DNA of 64,000 bases from Biscogniauxia marginata (taxonomy: Eukaryota; Ascomycota; Sordariomycetes; Xylariales; Xylariaceae). The position numbers and the translations under genes are program-made. Below the pieces are notes generated by a model that ran no database searches, was not told the origin of the DNA, and saw only the letters and a program-made list of their open reading frames with translations. The stretch's first letter is position 1. Each line of letters opens with the position of its first letter. The stretch lies in contig MU404056.1 in NCBI GenBank assembly GCA_022695795.1, forward strand, positions 310,001-374,000, given 5' to 3'. Of the stretch, positions 1 through 13,063 are shown one piece after another.

Positions 1-1077
1 GATTTTTTTTTATTATAGTACTTTGTTATTTTGTTTTAAATAAACTGTAATTCTTTTTATAGCCATTATTGTACTGCCTAGACCTTTTTAGATAGTACTT
101 TTGCTTTTAAGGCCTTTATTTTAACTCCTAGTGCTTTTATGAGTTTGATTAGTTGTTTTTAGACTTCCGCCTTTTACCTGTACACTGCCTCGTGTGATAA
201 CATCTTCATATCTTCGTTAATTGAAGTGTTATATACTATTTAGGTTATTAATAATAACTTTATTTAGTTATTTATTTCTTAGTTAATATAACTTTATAAA
301 TATTGTTTTATTGTTTGGTTTAGTTTCTCTATTTACCTATTTATTTAAAGGTGATATATTATAAATAATTTTTATTTAATTCTTATTCGTTTTATTAAGC
401 TAGTTTAAAATTTTAACGTAAATAACTTGTTTTTATTTAAAACAACGCGTTTTAGTAGCCCATGTTTATTAATATACTTTTTTAAGAAGTTAAAAATTAA
501 TTGTTTTGCTATGCTTAATTCGTTGAATGGTAAGAAGTAAGTATATTTCGTGAGTTTGTTAACAATTACCCATATATTGTTATAAGGTACTCTTGTGGTA
601 GGATCTTTTAACTTTAGAAGTTTTACTACAAAGTCTTATACAATTATATACCACGCCTTATTAGGTATCTAAGTTAGTTATAATAGTTTATATGGTTTAT
701 ATCGTGATGCTTTAGCTTTATTATAAATGTTATAATTCTTTATAATTCTTTTAATTGTTTATCGTATTCCTGAAAAGTTAAATTCTTTTTAAAGTCGTTT
801 CATTGTTTTGAAAATCTCTTGGTAGCCGTGTAAAGGATATTTATGAAATTCTTTAACGAATTCGTTTTATACTCGTTTTGGTACGTATACCTTTTCTTTG
901 TACGAGAGAAGTTCGTCGCTGGATCCTTACTAAGACTATAATTGTTTTTCTTTTAACTATAATTTTCTTTGAAATGTTGTTTTTAGTTTCTTATATTAAT
1001 TTATATATAAACTAATATAATTAATCCGTTATTTTATTGCTTAAATATCTAGATATCTCTTTTATTGATTTTTAATT
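1..1077 (-). mobile_element. Element I, 3' part: integrase relic, cut by window edge
   Basis: This segment aligns with 2672-3750, the integrase of element II, on the minus strand, and lacks the rest of its element. It is separated from its upstream half (8613-13564) by the insertion of element II at CATAA. Translation through stops shows the same integrase blocks as the intact-order copy. The integrase C terminus, chromodomain and 3' LTR must lie left of the window. It is non-functional. Confidence 0.85.
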
Positions 1078-1082
1078 CATAA

Positions 1083-1492
1083 TGTGACGAACTTCCCTGT
1101 GTGTTCCTAGTTAACTGACTTCACAGGTGAGTACGTACTAGGTTTTTCTTGATTTGAAGGTAATAGTGGGATGAGATTGGTTCAATTAATTTATAATGTT
1201 ATGTTCGTTAAAGAGATTTCAAGGTACTCTCACTATAGTATCAAAAAGTGACTATAATTTTAGATTAATAGCTAAAGAACTAGAATGAATAACTAAATAC
1301 ATAAGGAAATTCTAATTTATTTATATTTATTTCTCTTTTTCTTAAAATAAGTAAGTCGTTAAATCGCTTTGCCAAGAAGAGTGATTTATTAAGTCACTAA
1401 ATTATTAAATCGCTTTATTAAGGGGAGCGATTTACTGATTTTCTTGTTAAACCACGTGACTAGTACGTAGTTCTATTTTAAGGTCTATAATA
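1083..1492 (-). repeat. 3' LTR of element II
   Basis: This 410 bp terminal repeat matches 8198-8607 along its length, with differences largely of the C-to-T or G-to-A kind. Its right end reads ATAATA where the partner has GTAACA, which RIP-type changes explain. Two hairpin-like units (about 1357-1438) contain AAATCGCTTT and its near-complement AGCGATTT. In the element's own orientation this is the downstream LTR. A purine-rich stretch on the minus strand next to 1493 could be the polypurine tract. Confidence 0.9.
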
Positions 1493-1722
1493 TCATTCTT
1501 CCTCTCTAAAAATCTTTGTCCTAAAAATAAAAAGAGGGCCCCACTATCTTTCTTTCTTATTTATTACTTTCTTTAAGCTACCTTACTTTTCTTTCCTTTA
1601 TTATATCCCATCGTATAACTAAGGCTCGAAAAAAAGTTTTTAATTATTCACGGCGTGCCGAGAAATAAGTAGAAAATAAGGTTACTTTCTTAAAAGCTAT
1701 TTCTTTAAACGGAAAAAAGGAA

Positions 1723-2184
1723 ATGGCTTATTTTTACTATAAACGTTTTAAGAAGGAGTATATAGTTTCTAATGATTTTAATTATTATGTTAAGTATATC
1801 CGGCTAAATCGAACTCGTTATAACGTATTTAAAATTACGCGTAAAGGTATAGCCGAAATTTTAGAATAATTTTAAAAAGTTAAAGCTAAGTTAAAAGCGG
1901 CGGAGTCTCGTTACTAAGTTACATAACTAGTTATTAAGGAAGAAATGAACTACGTACGTCGTCTACGTACCGAACGTTAGTTATAATCGAGTAAGTTACG
2001 TAAAATGGTTGTTTAAAGTCTTAATTCCCTCGAGGAATTAAAGCGCGTCGAGCGCGAGGAAAAAAAACAAAAACGTCTTATTAAAGAATCGCAACGTATA
2101 AAGAGATCGTAACGTTAATCTAAATCTTCGCAGGGTTTATTTACTTCTGAGGCCTATCTTTCTTTTTTCCTCGATCGTTCTTAA
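1723..2184 (+). pseudogene. RIP-broken antisense ORF: Cys-rich N terminus plus coiled coil
   Basis: On the strand opposite to gag-pol, an ATG at 1723 opens a frame of about 154 codons ending at TAA 2182-2184, only 46 bp from the pol stop. Its stops (TAA/TAG) fall where Gln or Trp would fit, and it reads on as a charged, coiled-coil-like Lys/Glu/Arg/Leu-rich protein (for example SLNSLEELKRVEREEKK). The first 33 codons have Tyr at positions 3, 6, 13, 22, 25 and 33. If these are decayed Cys (TGY to TAY), the pattern is C-x2-C-x6-C-x8-C-x2-C-x7-C, a zinc-binding arrangement. Similar small ORFs with a Cys-rich start and coiled coil occur in fungal repeats; the function is unknown. The assignment rests on the RIP reading. 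Confidence 0.6.
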
Positions 2185-2230
2185 TAGGATTAAAACTTTA
2201 ATATCCAGGCTTTTTTAGCCGGTCTAAATT

Positions 2231-5200
2231 CTAGCGGTAGAAATCCTTAATTTTATTTATTAAGTTTTTTAAATGCTTAAATGGGTTTTAAGTGTTTTCT
2301 TCCGGTAGATAGCCTTCTTATTTAATAAAATATTATAATTAACTTTTAACTTGTTTTAAATCTAGTATCTTTTTTATTTCGTACTTATTAGGGTTTTTTT
2401 TAAATTCTAATTAGTTTTTTAGTATAATGTTATTTAGTGTTAGTTTTAAAAGCGAAACATGAAATATAAGATGTATTCTGGATTCTTTTAATAATATTAA
2501 CTTGTAATTAACTTTCGAAATAACCTTTTTAATTTTATATAGTTTTAATTTCTTGAATTTAAGTTTTTCGCTAAGTCGCTTTATTTTAATTTAGGGTGTT
2601 TTTAATGTTACGCTTTATTATTAGCAAAGTAAGTAAACTATGTCTTCTCTTTTAAGAATTAATTCTTTAATTCTTTTTTTATTATAGTACTTTGTTATTT
2701 TATCTTAAATGAATTATAATTCTTTTTATAGTTGTTATTATACTACTTAAATCTTTTCGAATAGTACTTTTGCTTTCGGGGCTTTTATTTCGACTTTTGG
2801 TGTTTTTATGAGTTTAATTGGTTATTTTTAAACTTCTGCCTTTTGCTTGTATACTGCCTCGTGTAGTGACATCTTCATATCTTCGTTAATCGAAGTGTTA
2901 TATACTATTTAAGCCATTAATAATAATTCTACTTAGTTATTTATTTCCTAATTAATATAACTTCGTAAGTATTATTTTATTGTCTAGTTTAGTTTCTTTG
3001 TTTATTTGTTGGTTTAGAGGTAATACGTTATAAACAATTTTTACTTGATTCTTATTCGTTTTATTAAGCTAGTCCAAAATTTTGACGTAAATAACTTGTC
3101 TCTATTTAAAATAACGCGTTTTAGTAACCCATATTTATTAACGTACTTTCTTAAAAAGCTAAAAACTAACTATTTTACTGTGTTTAATTCGTTAAATAAT
3201 AAAAAGTAGGCGTATTTCGTGAGTTTATTAACAATTACCTATATATTGTTATAAGGTACTTTTATAATAAGATCTTTTAACTTTAAAAGTTTCATTACGA
3301 AATCCCATGCAATTATATTCCATGCTTTATTAAGTATCTAGGTTAGTTATAATAATCCATATAGTTTATATCGTAATGCTTTAGCCTTATTATAAATGTT
3401 ATAATTCTTTATAATTCTTTTAATTGTTTATCGTATTTCTAGAAAGTCGAATTCTTTTTAAAGTCGTTTTATTGTTTTGAAAATCCCTTGGTAGCTATAT
3501 AGAGAATATTCGTGAAATTCTTTAACGAATTTATTCTACATTCGTTTTAGTACGTATACCTTTTCCTTATACGAAAGAAGTTTATCGCTAAATCCTTATT
3601 AAAATTATAATTGTTTTTCTTTTTAATTATAATTTTCCTTAAAACGTTATTTCTAGTTTTCTATGTTAATTCGCATATAAGTTAATACAATTAATCCGTT
3701 ATTTTATTGCTAAAACATCTAAATATCTCTTTTATTAATTTTTAATTCATAATCTCCCTTTCTATTGAGAAGATCTACTTAAATATTTTCCTTTCCCCTA
3801 ATGTGCTAGATTTTAAAATTGAACTTAAATAGGAAAATCATTTAACGCTTATATTTTTAATTAAGCGTTTATATTGTTATAAATCGTATAAAGTTTTTAT
3901 AATTTAAATAAATATCGATAAGTTCTTTGGTTTTGCTAAGTTATAATTCTTATTCCTTTAGTGCTTTAATAACTACTAATAGTTCCTTATTATAAATCTA
4001 ATAGTTTAATTTAACACTATATAGTGCTTTAAATAGGTACGCGACTAGGTATCATTTCTTATTATCTTTTAATTGCTTTAGGACTACTTTAATAACGAAA
4101 TCTAAAGCGTTTGTCTTTAATCGTTTTTTTTTATTTTCGTTTAGAAGTTTATATATAACCTCACTAATTACAACTTTTTTAGCTACCGAAAAGCTTGTTT
4201 AGCTTCTTTAATAAAATAAAAAGCCTTTCTTGTTTTTATTAAGGTAATTAATTCTATTAATGGTTTAGCGATGCGCTCGAAATCTTTAATGAGTTATTTA
4301 ATATAATTAATAAAGCCAAGAAATGCGCGTACGTTTATAACACTTTTAGGTTTTAGTTAATTCTTAATTGCTGCTATTTTTCCCTTTTAAATATAGATTT
4401 CCCTTAGACTTATTATAAACCCTAAATAGTTTAGTTTTTTGATATGCTATTTACTTTTGGTTGAATAAACGAGTAGGTTCGCCTTTTCCAAGGCTTTTAA
4501 TACTTGCTTTACATGTTTTTTATACTCTTTCTCATTTTCTAAGTAAATTAGGATATCGTCTAAGTAAATAAATATAAATTTGTCTAGAAACTTACGAAGA
4601 ACTATTATAATTATATATTAAAATGTAGTAGGTGCGTTAATAAATTTAAATGGCATAACTTTGTATTTATAGTGTTTATATATTGTTCGGAAAGCTGTAT
4701 ATTATTTATATTTCTTAATCATTTTAATTATATAATATCTATCATAAAGGTTTAATACTATAAAGATTTAAGCTTTATTAATTTATCTTTTTATAAGTTT
4801 TATTAGTAGTAACGAGTATTTGTTTTTTTTAGTTATTTTATTAAGGTGTCGGTAATCGATTACTCGTCGTTATATTAGGTTTCTTTTTTTATTAATATAT
4901 TGCTTCCCGTTTTTATCGATTTTAGGTATTATAATTACTAGGTATCTTGATAAGGATTTGGATTTTTAAATATATTCTTTATTAAGATCCTTCTAGATTC
5001 CTTTTTATAGTGCTTTTTGTTTTTCTTGATTTATAAGATATACTAAGAATAATTTTAGCTGTTTTCCTTTTTTAAAGTGGATTTAGTAATCCTATTAGCT
5101 ATGTTTTAGTAATTCTTTTTTTGTTTTATTTTTAAATAATTTATAGAAACGGAGGTACTTATGTGGTACTTTTTTCGCTAGATTTTAGGCTTAGTTACTC

Positions 5201-8100
5201 GAATTATATAGGCGATATGTTTCGTTTTTATATTCGTTTCTCTGGAGTTATTTACGGTACTTATTTCGTAACTCGTAATAGTTAACTCCTCCTATTTTTG
5301 ATCTTAATAAAGCGTGTTTATCTCGAAATTTATTTGTGAATTACTTTTTTTAAGCTAATTTATTCTTAAGATCATATTGTGATTTAATATATATATAATG
5401 TTAAAAATGACTTATTTGGAATGTCTTTAAATAGTTATTAAGAGAGGAATTGTTTTTTTTAACACTTTACTATTCTTATAATTAAACATGTTTCCTTTAA
5501 AGTTTTATAGTTTATATGGATTTTATTTATATACTTATAGTATTCTGTTTTCTTAAGTTACTTTTATTAAGATATAGCTTTTGTTTGCTCTTAAATCTAT
5601 TAAGGCTTTATACTTCTTTTCATTATACCTGACTCTAGTTATAATAGTGTTGTTAAATCCTAATTGGATTTTATATAAGGACTTGTTATTTATGGCTTTT
5701 CGTTGTTTTATTAGCGAGAGTCTTTACCGTTTTTTGGTTTTCCACGTCCCTTTTTTTTTGGTTTTCTTTTAATTATTGTAGCCCGGATGTCTTTCTATTT
5801 TTGGGCTTTCATAAGAGCGTGTTTTTAGCAATCATTACTTAAATAATCTCTTTAATTTCCCTTTACGTAGTAGGGAGTAAAAGGTTTATTCTTTATGTAA
5901 AACCTTATACATTGAAACTTTAATTCCTTTTTAAGAGCCCTTTTATAGCCTAAGTCCGTTTTATTAACTTGGAATTTCTTAAAGTTCTAAATTATTCTTG
6001 AATAAAAAGAGTAATTTTTAAGTTTACTTGTTAGGAGTATTTTAATGTCTCCCTTTAAGTTTTTATTGATTTTTAGGAGCTTCCCTCCTTTCTTGAAATA
6101 TGTTTTGGTGATTTATTTATAACCTTGTTTAGTCGCACGTGTTTTTATTTATTATTTTATTAAGTGTTTTTTTATAAAGCCGAATAAATTAATGTTGTAT
6201 TTAGTTCGTTCTTTGAGCTATTATGAAAGATATAGTCTTTTTTATAATTCTTATAATTTTTTTTAATCTCGTTTTCTTCGAAATCTACTTCGAGCAAGTT
6301 ATATACGTCGCATGGTATTAAAGTGTAATACATATAACTTTTAGTTATTGTTTCGTGGCTTTTTTTGGAACTTAAGTGAAAATAACATGCTTTAAAGTAA
6401 TGTGGCTATTGTGGGGTGTTATTATAAATACATTTATTTTTTTTCGTGTTGTTATTTTCTAGTTCTTAAGAATAGTAACCGGCTTTATTTTTAGAACTTT
6501 TATGTATTTAACAAGTATCATTAATATAAAAGCTTTAATGTAACGATATATGTTCCCTTAAGCTTTAATAGGTATTACAGTTATTATTTATGTAAAACCT
6601 TTAGTTTAAGTTATTATATTGGCTTTTTCCTTAGTGGGTTTCGCATTTGTCGTTTTTATAATGGCTTTAATATAAATCACCATAATTTAACTTAATTTTT
6701 AAGTTATATCTTAGCTTATAATTATTATATTTATATAGTAGTTCGCCTTCGTTATATCCTTATTTAGCTTGTTTTAATATAAAATATCCCAGATATAAGT
6801 GGTTATTCTTTAAATAGTTTTTGCGGTTAACTTAATAAAATCTATAAACTTTTTTTATAAGGGCCTCCTTAATTTTTTTTACTTTAATAGTGCCGATAAT
6901 AAATACTTGGTTTATTTCTTCGTTATTTTTAAATTGAACTTTTGCCTCGGTAACTCTTTTCTCGGGTTAAGGAATCCCTTTTGTTCTTAGTTCCTATTTC
7001 TTAGGATTTCGGCATTTATTCTTATAATGTCCTTTCTTTTTATAATTAAAACACTTAATAATTAATTTATCTCGTTTTTTTCGTTCTTTTTAAATAACGT
7101 TAATTTTAATGGGGTTTGACTTAGTTTTAGTGCCTTTCCTGGTTCTAACACCGCTTTTGTGATTTCCTTTTTTTAGTTAATCGCCATTTCTTCGTTATAC
7201 CGTTTTTTTCTTTTTAAAGTACCGTTTAAAGTTCTCGTTATTAATGGCAATTGCTATTATAACGTAGTTATTAAACTTTCCTAGGTTCCTTTCTTTATAT
7301 AGGTTTATTTTATATAACTTATTCTTTATATGGTTTTTTAATTCTTAATAAAATAAGTAGTATAGGCTTTTAATAAGTAGTTATAACTAACTTGCGAGTT
7401 TCTTAAACTTAATAGCGTAGTTTAAAGCCTTTTTATCTTGTCGTAATTTATAAAGTCGAGCTTTAACTTGTTACTTAAGGATTAAATTGCCGAATATAAA
7501 CTTAAATTATTTTTCAAATTCCTTGTAATTTTTGAAGACTTTCTTCATGTCTTTTTAGGCGTTTGATCTATTTTTTAAATGATTTTTTAACACTGGTTAA
7601 AACCAGGTTAAGGCGGTTTTAGCGAGGAGTTAAAATATCGTGAAAACCTTTTATTCCTTAGTAGTAATCGTTTTATAATAAAATTATAAATAGGTTTTAA
7701 CCTAAATTAGAAATCCTTTTAAATCGCTTAACTTATTATATTTGCTAGGTGTAATTAATTTAAAACCCTTTATGTTAAGAGTTGTTATATTGTTTTCGTC
7801 GTTTAAGTCGTTAAGGTCGTTATCGTTTAAAGGTGGTTACTTGTTTTTAAGAGGTAGGGGTTATTTTACTTGTTTATCTTCTTTTTTAGGTATTTTTTTC
7901 TCCTCCTCTTCTTCTTCCTTAAATGCTTTTTCTTGCTGATCTTTCGAGATGTCCTTTTGTGACTCCTCTTTAGTTATAACTATAATGGACTTTTATGTTA
8001 GTTTTTTTAAACCTTTTAGTTATATCGTAAAAAGACTTAAAGCTTTTGTTTAAAAGCTTGTTAATTATTATTTTTTTATTTGTTTTTTTTCTTGTTACTT
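2231..8100 (-). pseudogene. Gag-pol relic of element II (gag, RT, RNase H, integrase, chromodomain)
   Basis: No open frame survives, but the minus strand can be followed through stops. Gag occupies roughly 8060-7010 and ends with a CCHC knuckle near 7013-7055, in which the second Cys is now Tyr. The reverse transcriptase motif YLDDI is intact at 4552-4566, preceded by a recognisable MPFKFINAPTTF segment. The RNase H end lies near 3770-3860. Integrase runs about 3750-2680, with a readable DFVMKLLK segment and NKLTKYAYF segment. The chromodomain (NKYEIKKILD, then YFIK-EGYLPEENT with a stop where Trp is expected) lies about 2240-2400. Pol ends at the TAG at 2231-2233. The chromodomain places it among chromoviruses, which use it for targeting to chromatin. 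Confidence 0.88.
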
Positions 8101-8197
8101 TCTGGTTTTAAGGGGTATGCTTGTTCTGGGACGGTTTAACTAAGAGTCCCTTCCTTTCTTGAACCAATGTCAAGCACTAATTAAGAAGCTATTAAAA

Positions 8198-8607
8198 TGT
8201 GACGAATCTCTTTATATGTTTCTAGTTAGTTAACTTCACAAGTGAGTATGTATTAGGTTTTTCTTAATTTGAAAGTAATAATAAGATGAGATTAATTTAA
8301 TTAATTTATAATATTATGTTCGTTAAAGAGATTTCAAGGTACTCTTATTATAATATTAAAGAGTGATTATAATCTTAAATTAATAGCTAAAAAACTAGAA
8401 TAAATAACTAGATATATAAGGAAATTTCAATCTACTTATACTTATTTCTTCTTTCTTTAAAATAAGTAAGTCGTTAAATCGCTTTGCTAAGAGGAGCGAT
8501 TTACTAAGTCATTAAATCATTAAATCGCTTTACTAAGGGGAGCGATTTATTGATTCTCTCGTTAAACCACGTGACCAGCACGTAGTTCCATTCTGGGGTC
8601 CGTAACA
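8198..8607 (-). repeat. 5' LTR of element II
   Basis: This 410 bp LTR is bounded by TGTGACGAAT at 8198 and CCGTAACA at 8607. It is followed by the CATAA target duplication. It is less altered than its partner at 1083-1492 and keeps the GTAACA end. The two palindromic AAATCGCTTT...AGCGATTT units lie at about 8474-8553. No primer-binding site could be matched to a specific tRNA on the inner side, probably because RIP altered it. Confidence 0.9.
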
Positions 8608-8612
8608 CATAA

Positions 8613-11600
8613 TTTCCTTTTTTGTTAAGAAGATTTATTTAGATATTTTCCTTTCCCTTAATATGCTAGATTTTAAAATTAAACTTAAACAAGAAAATTA
8701 TTTAACGCTCGTGTTTTTAATTAAGCGTTTATGTTATTATAAATCGTGTAAGGTTCTTGTAGTTTAAATAAATATTAATAGGTTTTTTTGTTTTGTTAAG
8801 TTATGGTTTCTATTTTTTTAATGCTTTAATAACTATTAATAATTCTTTATTATAAATCTAATAGTTTAGTTTAGTACTATATAGTGCTTTAAATAGGTAC
8901 GCGACTGGATACCATTTCTTATTGTTTTTTAGCTGCTTTAAAACTGCTTTAATAGTGAAATTTAAGGTGTTTATCCTTAGTCGTTTTTTTTTATTTTCGT
9001 TTAAAAGTTTATATATAACCTCACTAGTTATAACTTCTTTTAGCTGTTAAAAAGCTTGTTTGGCTTTTTTAATGAAATGAAAAACCTTTCTTGTTTTTAT
9101 TAAGGTAATTAGTTCTGTTAATAGTTTAGCGATACGCCCGAAATCTTTAATGAGTTATTTAATATAATTAATAAAGCCAAGAAATGCGCGTATGTTTATA
9201 ACACTCTTAGGTTCTAGCTAATTTTTAATTGTTATTATTTTTCCTTTTTAAATGCGGATTTTTCCTAGACTTATTATAAACCTTAAATAATTTAGTTTTT
9301 TGATATGCTATTTACTTTTGGTCGGATGGATAAGTAGATTCGCCTTTTTCAGGGCTTTTAACACTTGCTTTATATATTTCTTATGCTTTTTCTCGTTTTT
9401 TAAGTAAATTAGGATATCGTCTAAGTAAACGAATACAAATTTATCTAAAAACTTACGAAAAACTATTATAATTATATATTAAAATGTAGCGGGTGCGTTA
9501 ATAAGTTTAAATAATATAACTTTATATTTATAATATCTATGTATTATTTAAAAAGCTATATATTATTTATGTCTTTTAATTATTTTAATTATATAATATT
9601 TATTATGAAGGTTTAATGCTATGAAGATTTAAGCCTTGTTAATTTGTTTTTTTATAAGTTTTATTAGTAGTAACGAATACCCGTTTTTCTTGGTTATTTT
9701 ATTGAGGTGTTAATAATCGATTACTCGTCGCTATACTAAGTTTCCTTTTTTATTGACATGTTACTTCCCGTTTTTATTTATTTTAGGTACTATAATTGCC
9801 GGGTATCTTAACGAGGATTTTGACTTTCGAATATATCCTTTATCGAGATCTTTTTAAATTCCTTTTTATAGTGCTTTTTGTTTTTCTTGATTTATAAGAT
9901 ATATTAGAAATAATTTTAGTTATTTTCCTTCTTTAAAGTGAATTTAGTGATTTTACTAGTTATATTTTAGTAATTCTTTTTTTGTTTTATTTTTAAATAA
10001 TTTATAAAAACGGAGATATTCGCGCGGTACTCTTTTCGTTAGATTTTCAGGCTTAGTTACTTGAATTATATAAGTAATATATTTCGTTTTTATATTCGTT
10101 TTTCTGGAGTTACTTGTAATACTTATTTCGTAACTCGTAATGGTTAATTCCTCCTATTTTTAATTTCAATAAAGCGTGTTTATCTTGAAATTTATTTGTG
10201 GATTACTTTTTTTAAGCTAATTCATCCCTAGTATTATGTCGTGATTTAATATATATGTAATATTAAAAACGACTTATTTAGGGTGTTTTTAGATGGTTAC
10301 CGAGAGAGGTACTATTTCTCTTAGTACTTTACTATTCTCGTAACTAGATATATATTCTTCGAAGTTTTATAATTAGTATAGACTTTGTTTATATATTTAT
10401 AGTATTTTGTTTTTCTAAGCTATCTTAATTGAAATATAGCTTTTATTTACTCTTGAGTTTATAAGGGCTTTGTATTCCCTTTTATTATATTTAATTTTGG
10501 TTTTAATAGTATTATTAAGTCCCGACTAGATTTCATATAAAAACTTGTTGTTTATAGCTTTTTACTGCTTTACTAGCGAGAGCCTTTGCCGTTTTTTGGT
10601 TTTCCATATCCCTTCTTTTTTAGTTTTTTTTTAGTTGTTATAACCTAGATGTCTTTCCATTCTTAGGCTTTTATAAAAGCGTGTTTTTAGTAATCATTAC
10701 TTAGATAGTTTCTTTAATTACCTTTTACGTAATAAAGGGTAAAAGGTTTATCCTTTATATAAAACTTTACATATTAAAACTTTAATTCTTTTTTAAGAGC
10801 CTTTTTATAACTTAAGTTTGTTTTATTAACTCGAAATTTTTTAAAGTTTTAAATTATTTTTAAATAAAAGGAATAATTCTTGAGTTTACTTGTTAAGGGT
10901 ATTTTAATGTCTTTCCTTAGGTTTATATTAATTTTTAGAAGCTTTTCTTTTTTCTTGAGATATGTTTTAATGATTTGTTTATAACCTTGTTTAGTCGCAC
11001 GTGTTTTTACTTATTATTTTGTTAAGTGTTTTCCTATAAAGCCGAATAAATTAATGTCGTATTTAGTTCGTTCTTCGAGCCACTATAAAAGATATAGTTC
11101 CTTTTATAATTCCTATAATTCTTCTTTAATCTCGTTTTCTTCGAAACCTGCTTCGAGTAAGTTATATACGTCGCATAGTACCGAGGTGTAATATATATAA
11201 CCTTTAGTAATTGCTTCGTTGCTCCTTTCGGAACCGGGGTGAAGATAACATGCTCGAGGAAAATGTGGCTATCGTGGGACGTTGTCGTAAATACACTTAT
11301 TTTCTTTCGTGTCATTATTTTCTAGTTCTTAAAAATAATAACCGGCTTTATCCTTAAAACTTTTATATACTTAATAAGTATCGTTAGTATAAAAGCTTCA
11401 ATGTAACTATATATGTTTTCTTAAGCTTTAATAATTATTATAATTATTATTTATATAAAACCTTTAATTTAAGCTATTATGCTAGCTTCTTTTTTAATAA
11501 GTTTCGTATTTATTATTATTATAATGGCTTTAATGTAGATTATTATGGTTTAATTTAATTCTTAAGTTGTATTTTAACTTATAATTATTACATTTATATA

Positions 11601-12970
11601 GTAATTCGCCTTCGTTATATCCTTGTTTAGCTTGTTTTAATGTGAAATATCTTAAATATAAGTGGTTATCCTTTAAATAATTTTTATAATTAACTTAATA
11701 AGATTTATAAACTCCTTTTATAAAGGTCTCCTTAATTTTTTTTGCCTTAATAATGTTAATAATAAATACTTAGTTTATTTTTTTGTTATTTTCAAATTAA
11801 ACCCTTGCTTTAGCGGCTTTTTTCTCGGGTTAAGGAATCTCTCTTGTTCTTAATTCCTGTTTTTTAGGACTTCGGCACTCGTTTTTATAATGTCCTTTTT
11901 TTCTGTAGTTAAAATACTTAATAGTTAATTTATCTCGTTTCTTTTGTTTCTTTTAAACAACGTTGATTTTAATGGGGTTTGACTTGGTTTTAGTGCCTTT
12001 CCTGGTTCTGGCACCGCTTTTGTGATTTCCTCTTTTTAGCTGATCGTCATTCTTTCGTTATACCGTCTTTTTCTTTTTAAGGTACTGTTCGAAGATCTTG
12101 TTATTAATGGTAATTATTATTATAACGTAATTATTAAACTTTTTTAGGTTTCTTTTTTTATATAGGTTTATTTTATATAACTTATTTTTTATATGGTTTT
12201 TTAATTTTTAATAAAATAAGTAATATAAACTTTTAATAAGTAGTTATAATTAACTTGCGAGTTTCTTAAACTTAACAGCGTAGTTTAAAGCCTTTTTATT
12301 TTGTCGTAGTTTATAAAGTCGAGCTTTAGTTTATTACTTAAAAATTAAATTACTAAATATAAATTTAAGTTGTTTTTTTAATTTTTTATAATTCTTAAAG
12401 ACTTTTTTCGTGTCTTCTTAGGCGTTTGATCCGTTTTTCAAATGATTTTTTAACATTGGTTAAAACCAGGTCAAGGCGGTTTCGGCGAGGAGCTGGGATA
12501 CCGTAAGAACCTTTTATTCCTTAGTGGTAATCATTCCATAATAGAACCATAAATAGGTTCTAGCTTGAATTAAAAATCCCTTTAAATCGCTTGACTTATT
12601 ATACTTATTAGGTGTAATAAGTTTAAAACCTTTCACGTTAAGGGTTGTTATATTATTTTCGTCGTTTGAGTTATTAAGGTCGTTATCGTTTAAAGGTGGT
12701 TTTAGTTATTTATCTTTAAAAAGTAAAAGTTGTTTTACTTATTTGTTTTCTTTTTTAGGTGTTTTTTCTTTCTTCTTTTCTTCTTCTTTAAATGATTTTT
12801 TGTGCTAAGCTTCCAAAGTGTCCTCTTGTGACTCTTTTTTAGTTATAACTATAATGAACTCTTGTATTGGTTCCTTTAAATCTTTTTGTTATACCGTAAA
12901 AGGACCTAAAGCTTTCATTTAAGAGCTTGTTAATTGTTATTCTTTTACTTATTTCTTTTTTTATTGCCCT
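8613..12970 (-). pseudogene. Gag-pol relic of element I up to RNase H
   Basis: Minus-strand translation gives gag (about 12970-11870), a region expected to hold the protease, reverse transcriptase with YLDDILIYL around 9413-9427, and the RNase H end near 8640-8760. Stops and Cys-to-Tyr changes follow the RIP pattern. The integrase continues at 1077-1 beyond the inserted element II. A 93-codon open stretch inside it (11034-11315) is a chance survivor, not a gene. Confidence 0.82.
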
Positions 12971-13063
12971 TTAGTTTTAAGGGGTATATTTATTTTGGGA
13001 CTGTTCAATTGAAAGTCTTTCTTTTTGAATTAATATTAAGCATTAATTAAGGAGCTATTAAAA

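Larger units (their letters stand above)
1083..8607 (-). mobile_element. Ty3/Gypsy chromovirus (element II), complete but RIP-degraded
   Basis: This 7525 bp LTR retrotransposon lies on the minus strand and has two 410 bp LTRs (1083-1492 and 8198-8607), each starting TGTGACGA and ending in (or decayed from) GTAACA. It is flanked by a perfect 5 bp target duplication, CATAA, at 1078-1082 and 8608-8612. Conceptual translation of the minus strand gives, in order, gag with a zinc knuckle, reverse transcriptase with YLDD, RNase H, integrase and a C-terminal chromodomain, which is the Ty3/Gypsy chromovirus order. Stops fall mostly where Gln or Trp codons are expected, as RIP predicts. It is inserted into a related element (element I) at the RNase H/integrase junction. 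It is surely inactive. Confidence 0.92.

Noticed and set aside
5581..5772. 63-codon plus-strand frame in the chromovirus block
   Set aside because: It lies antisense to the pol relic and is a chance opening in AT-rich RIPed DNA.
7742..7939. 65-codon plus-strand frame
   Set aside because: Antisense to the gag relic; low-complexity Ser run reflects the acidic gag repeat on the other strand.
11034..11315. 93-codon minus-strand frame
   Set aside because: A surviving piece of element I pol, not an independent gene.
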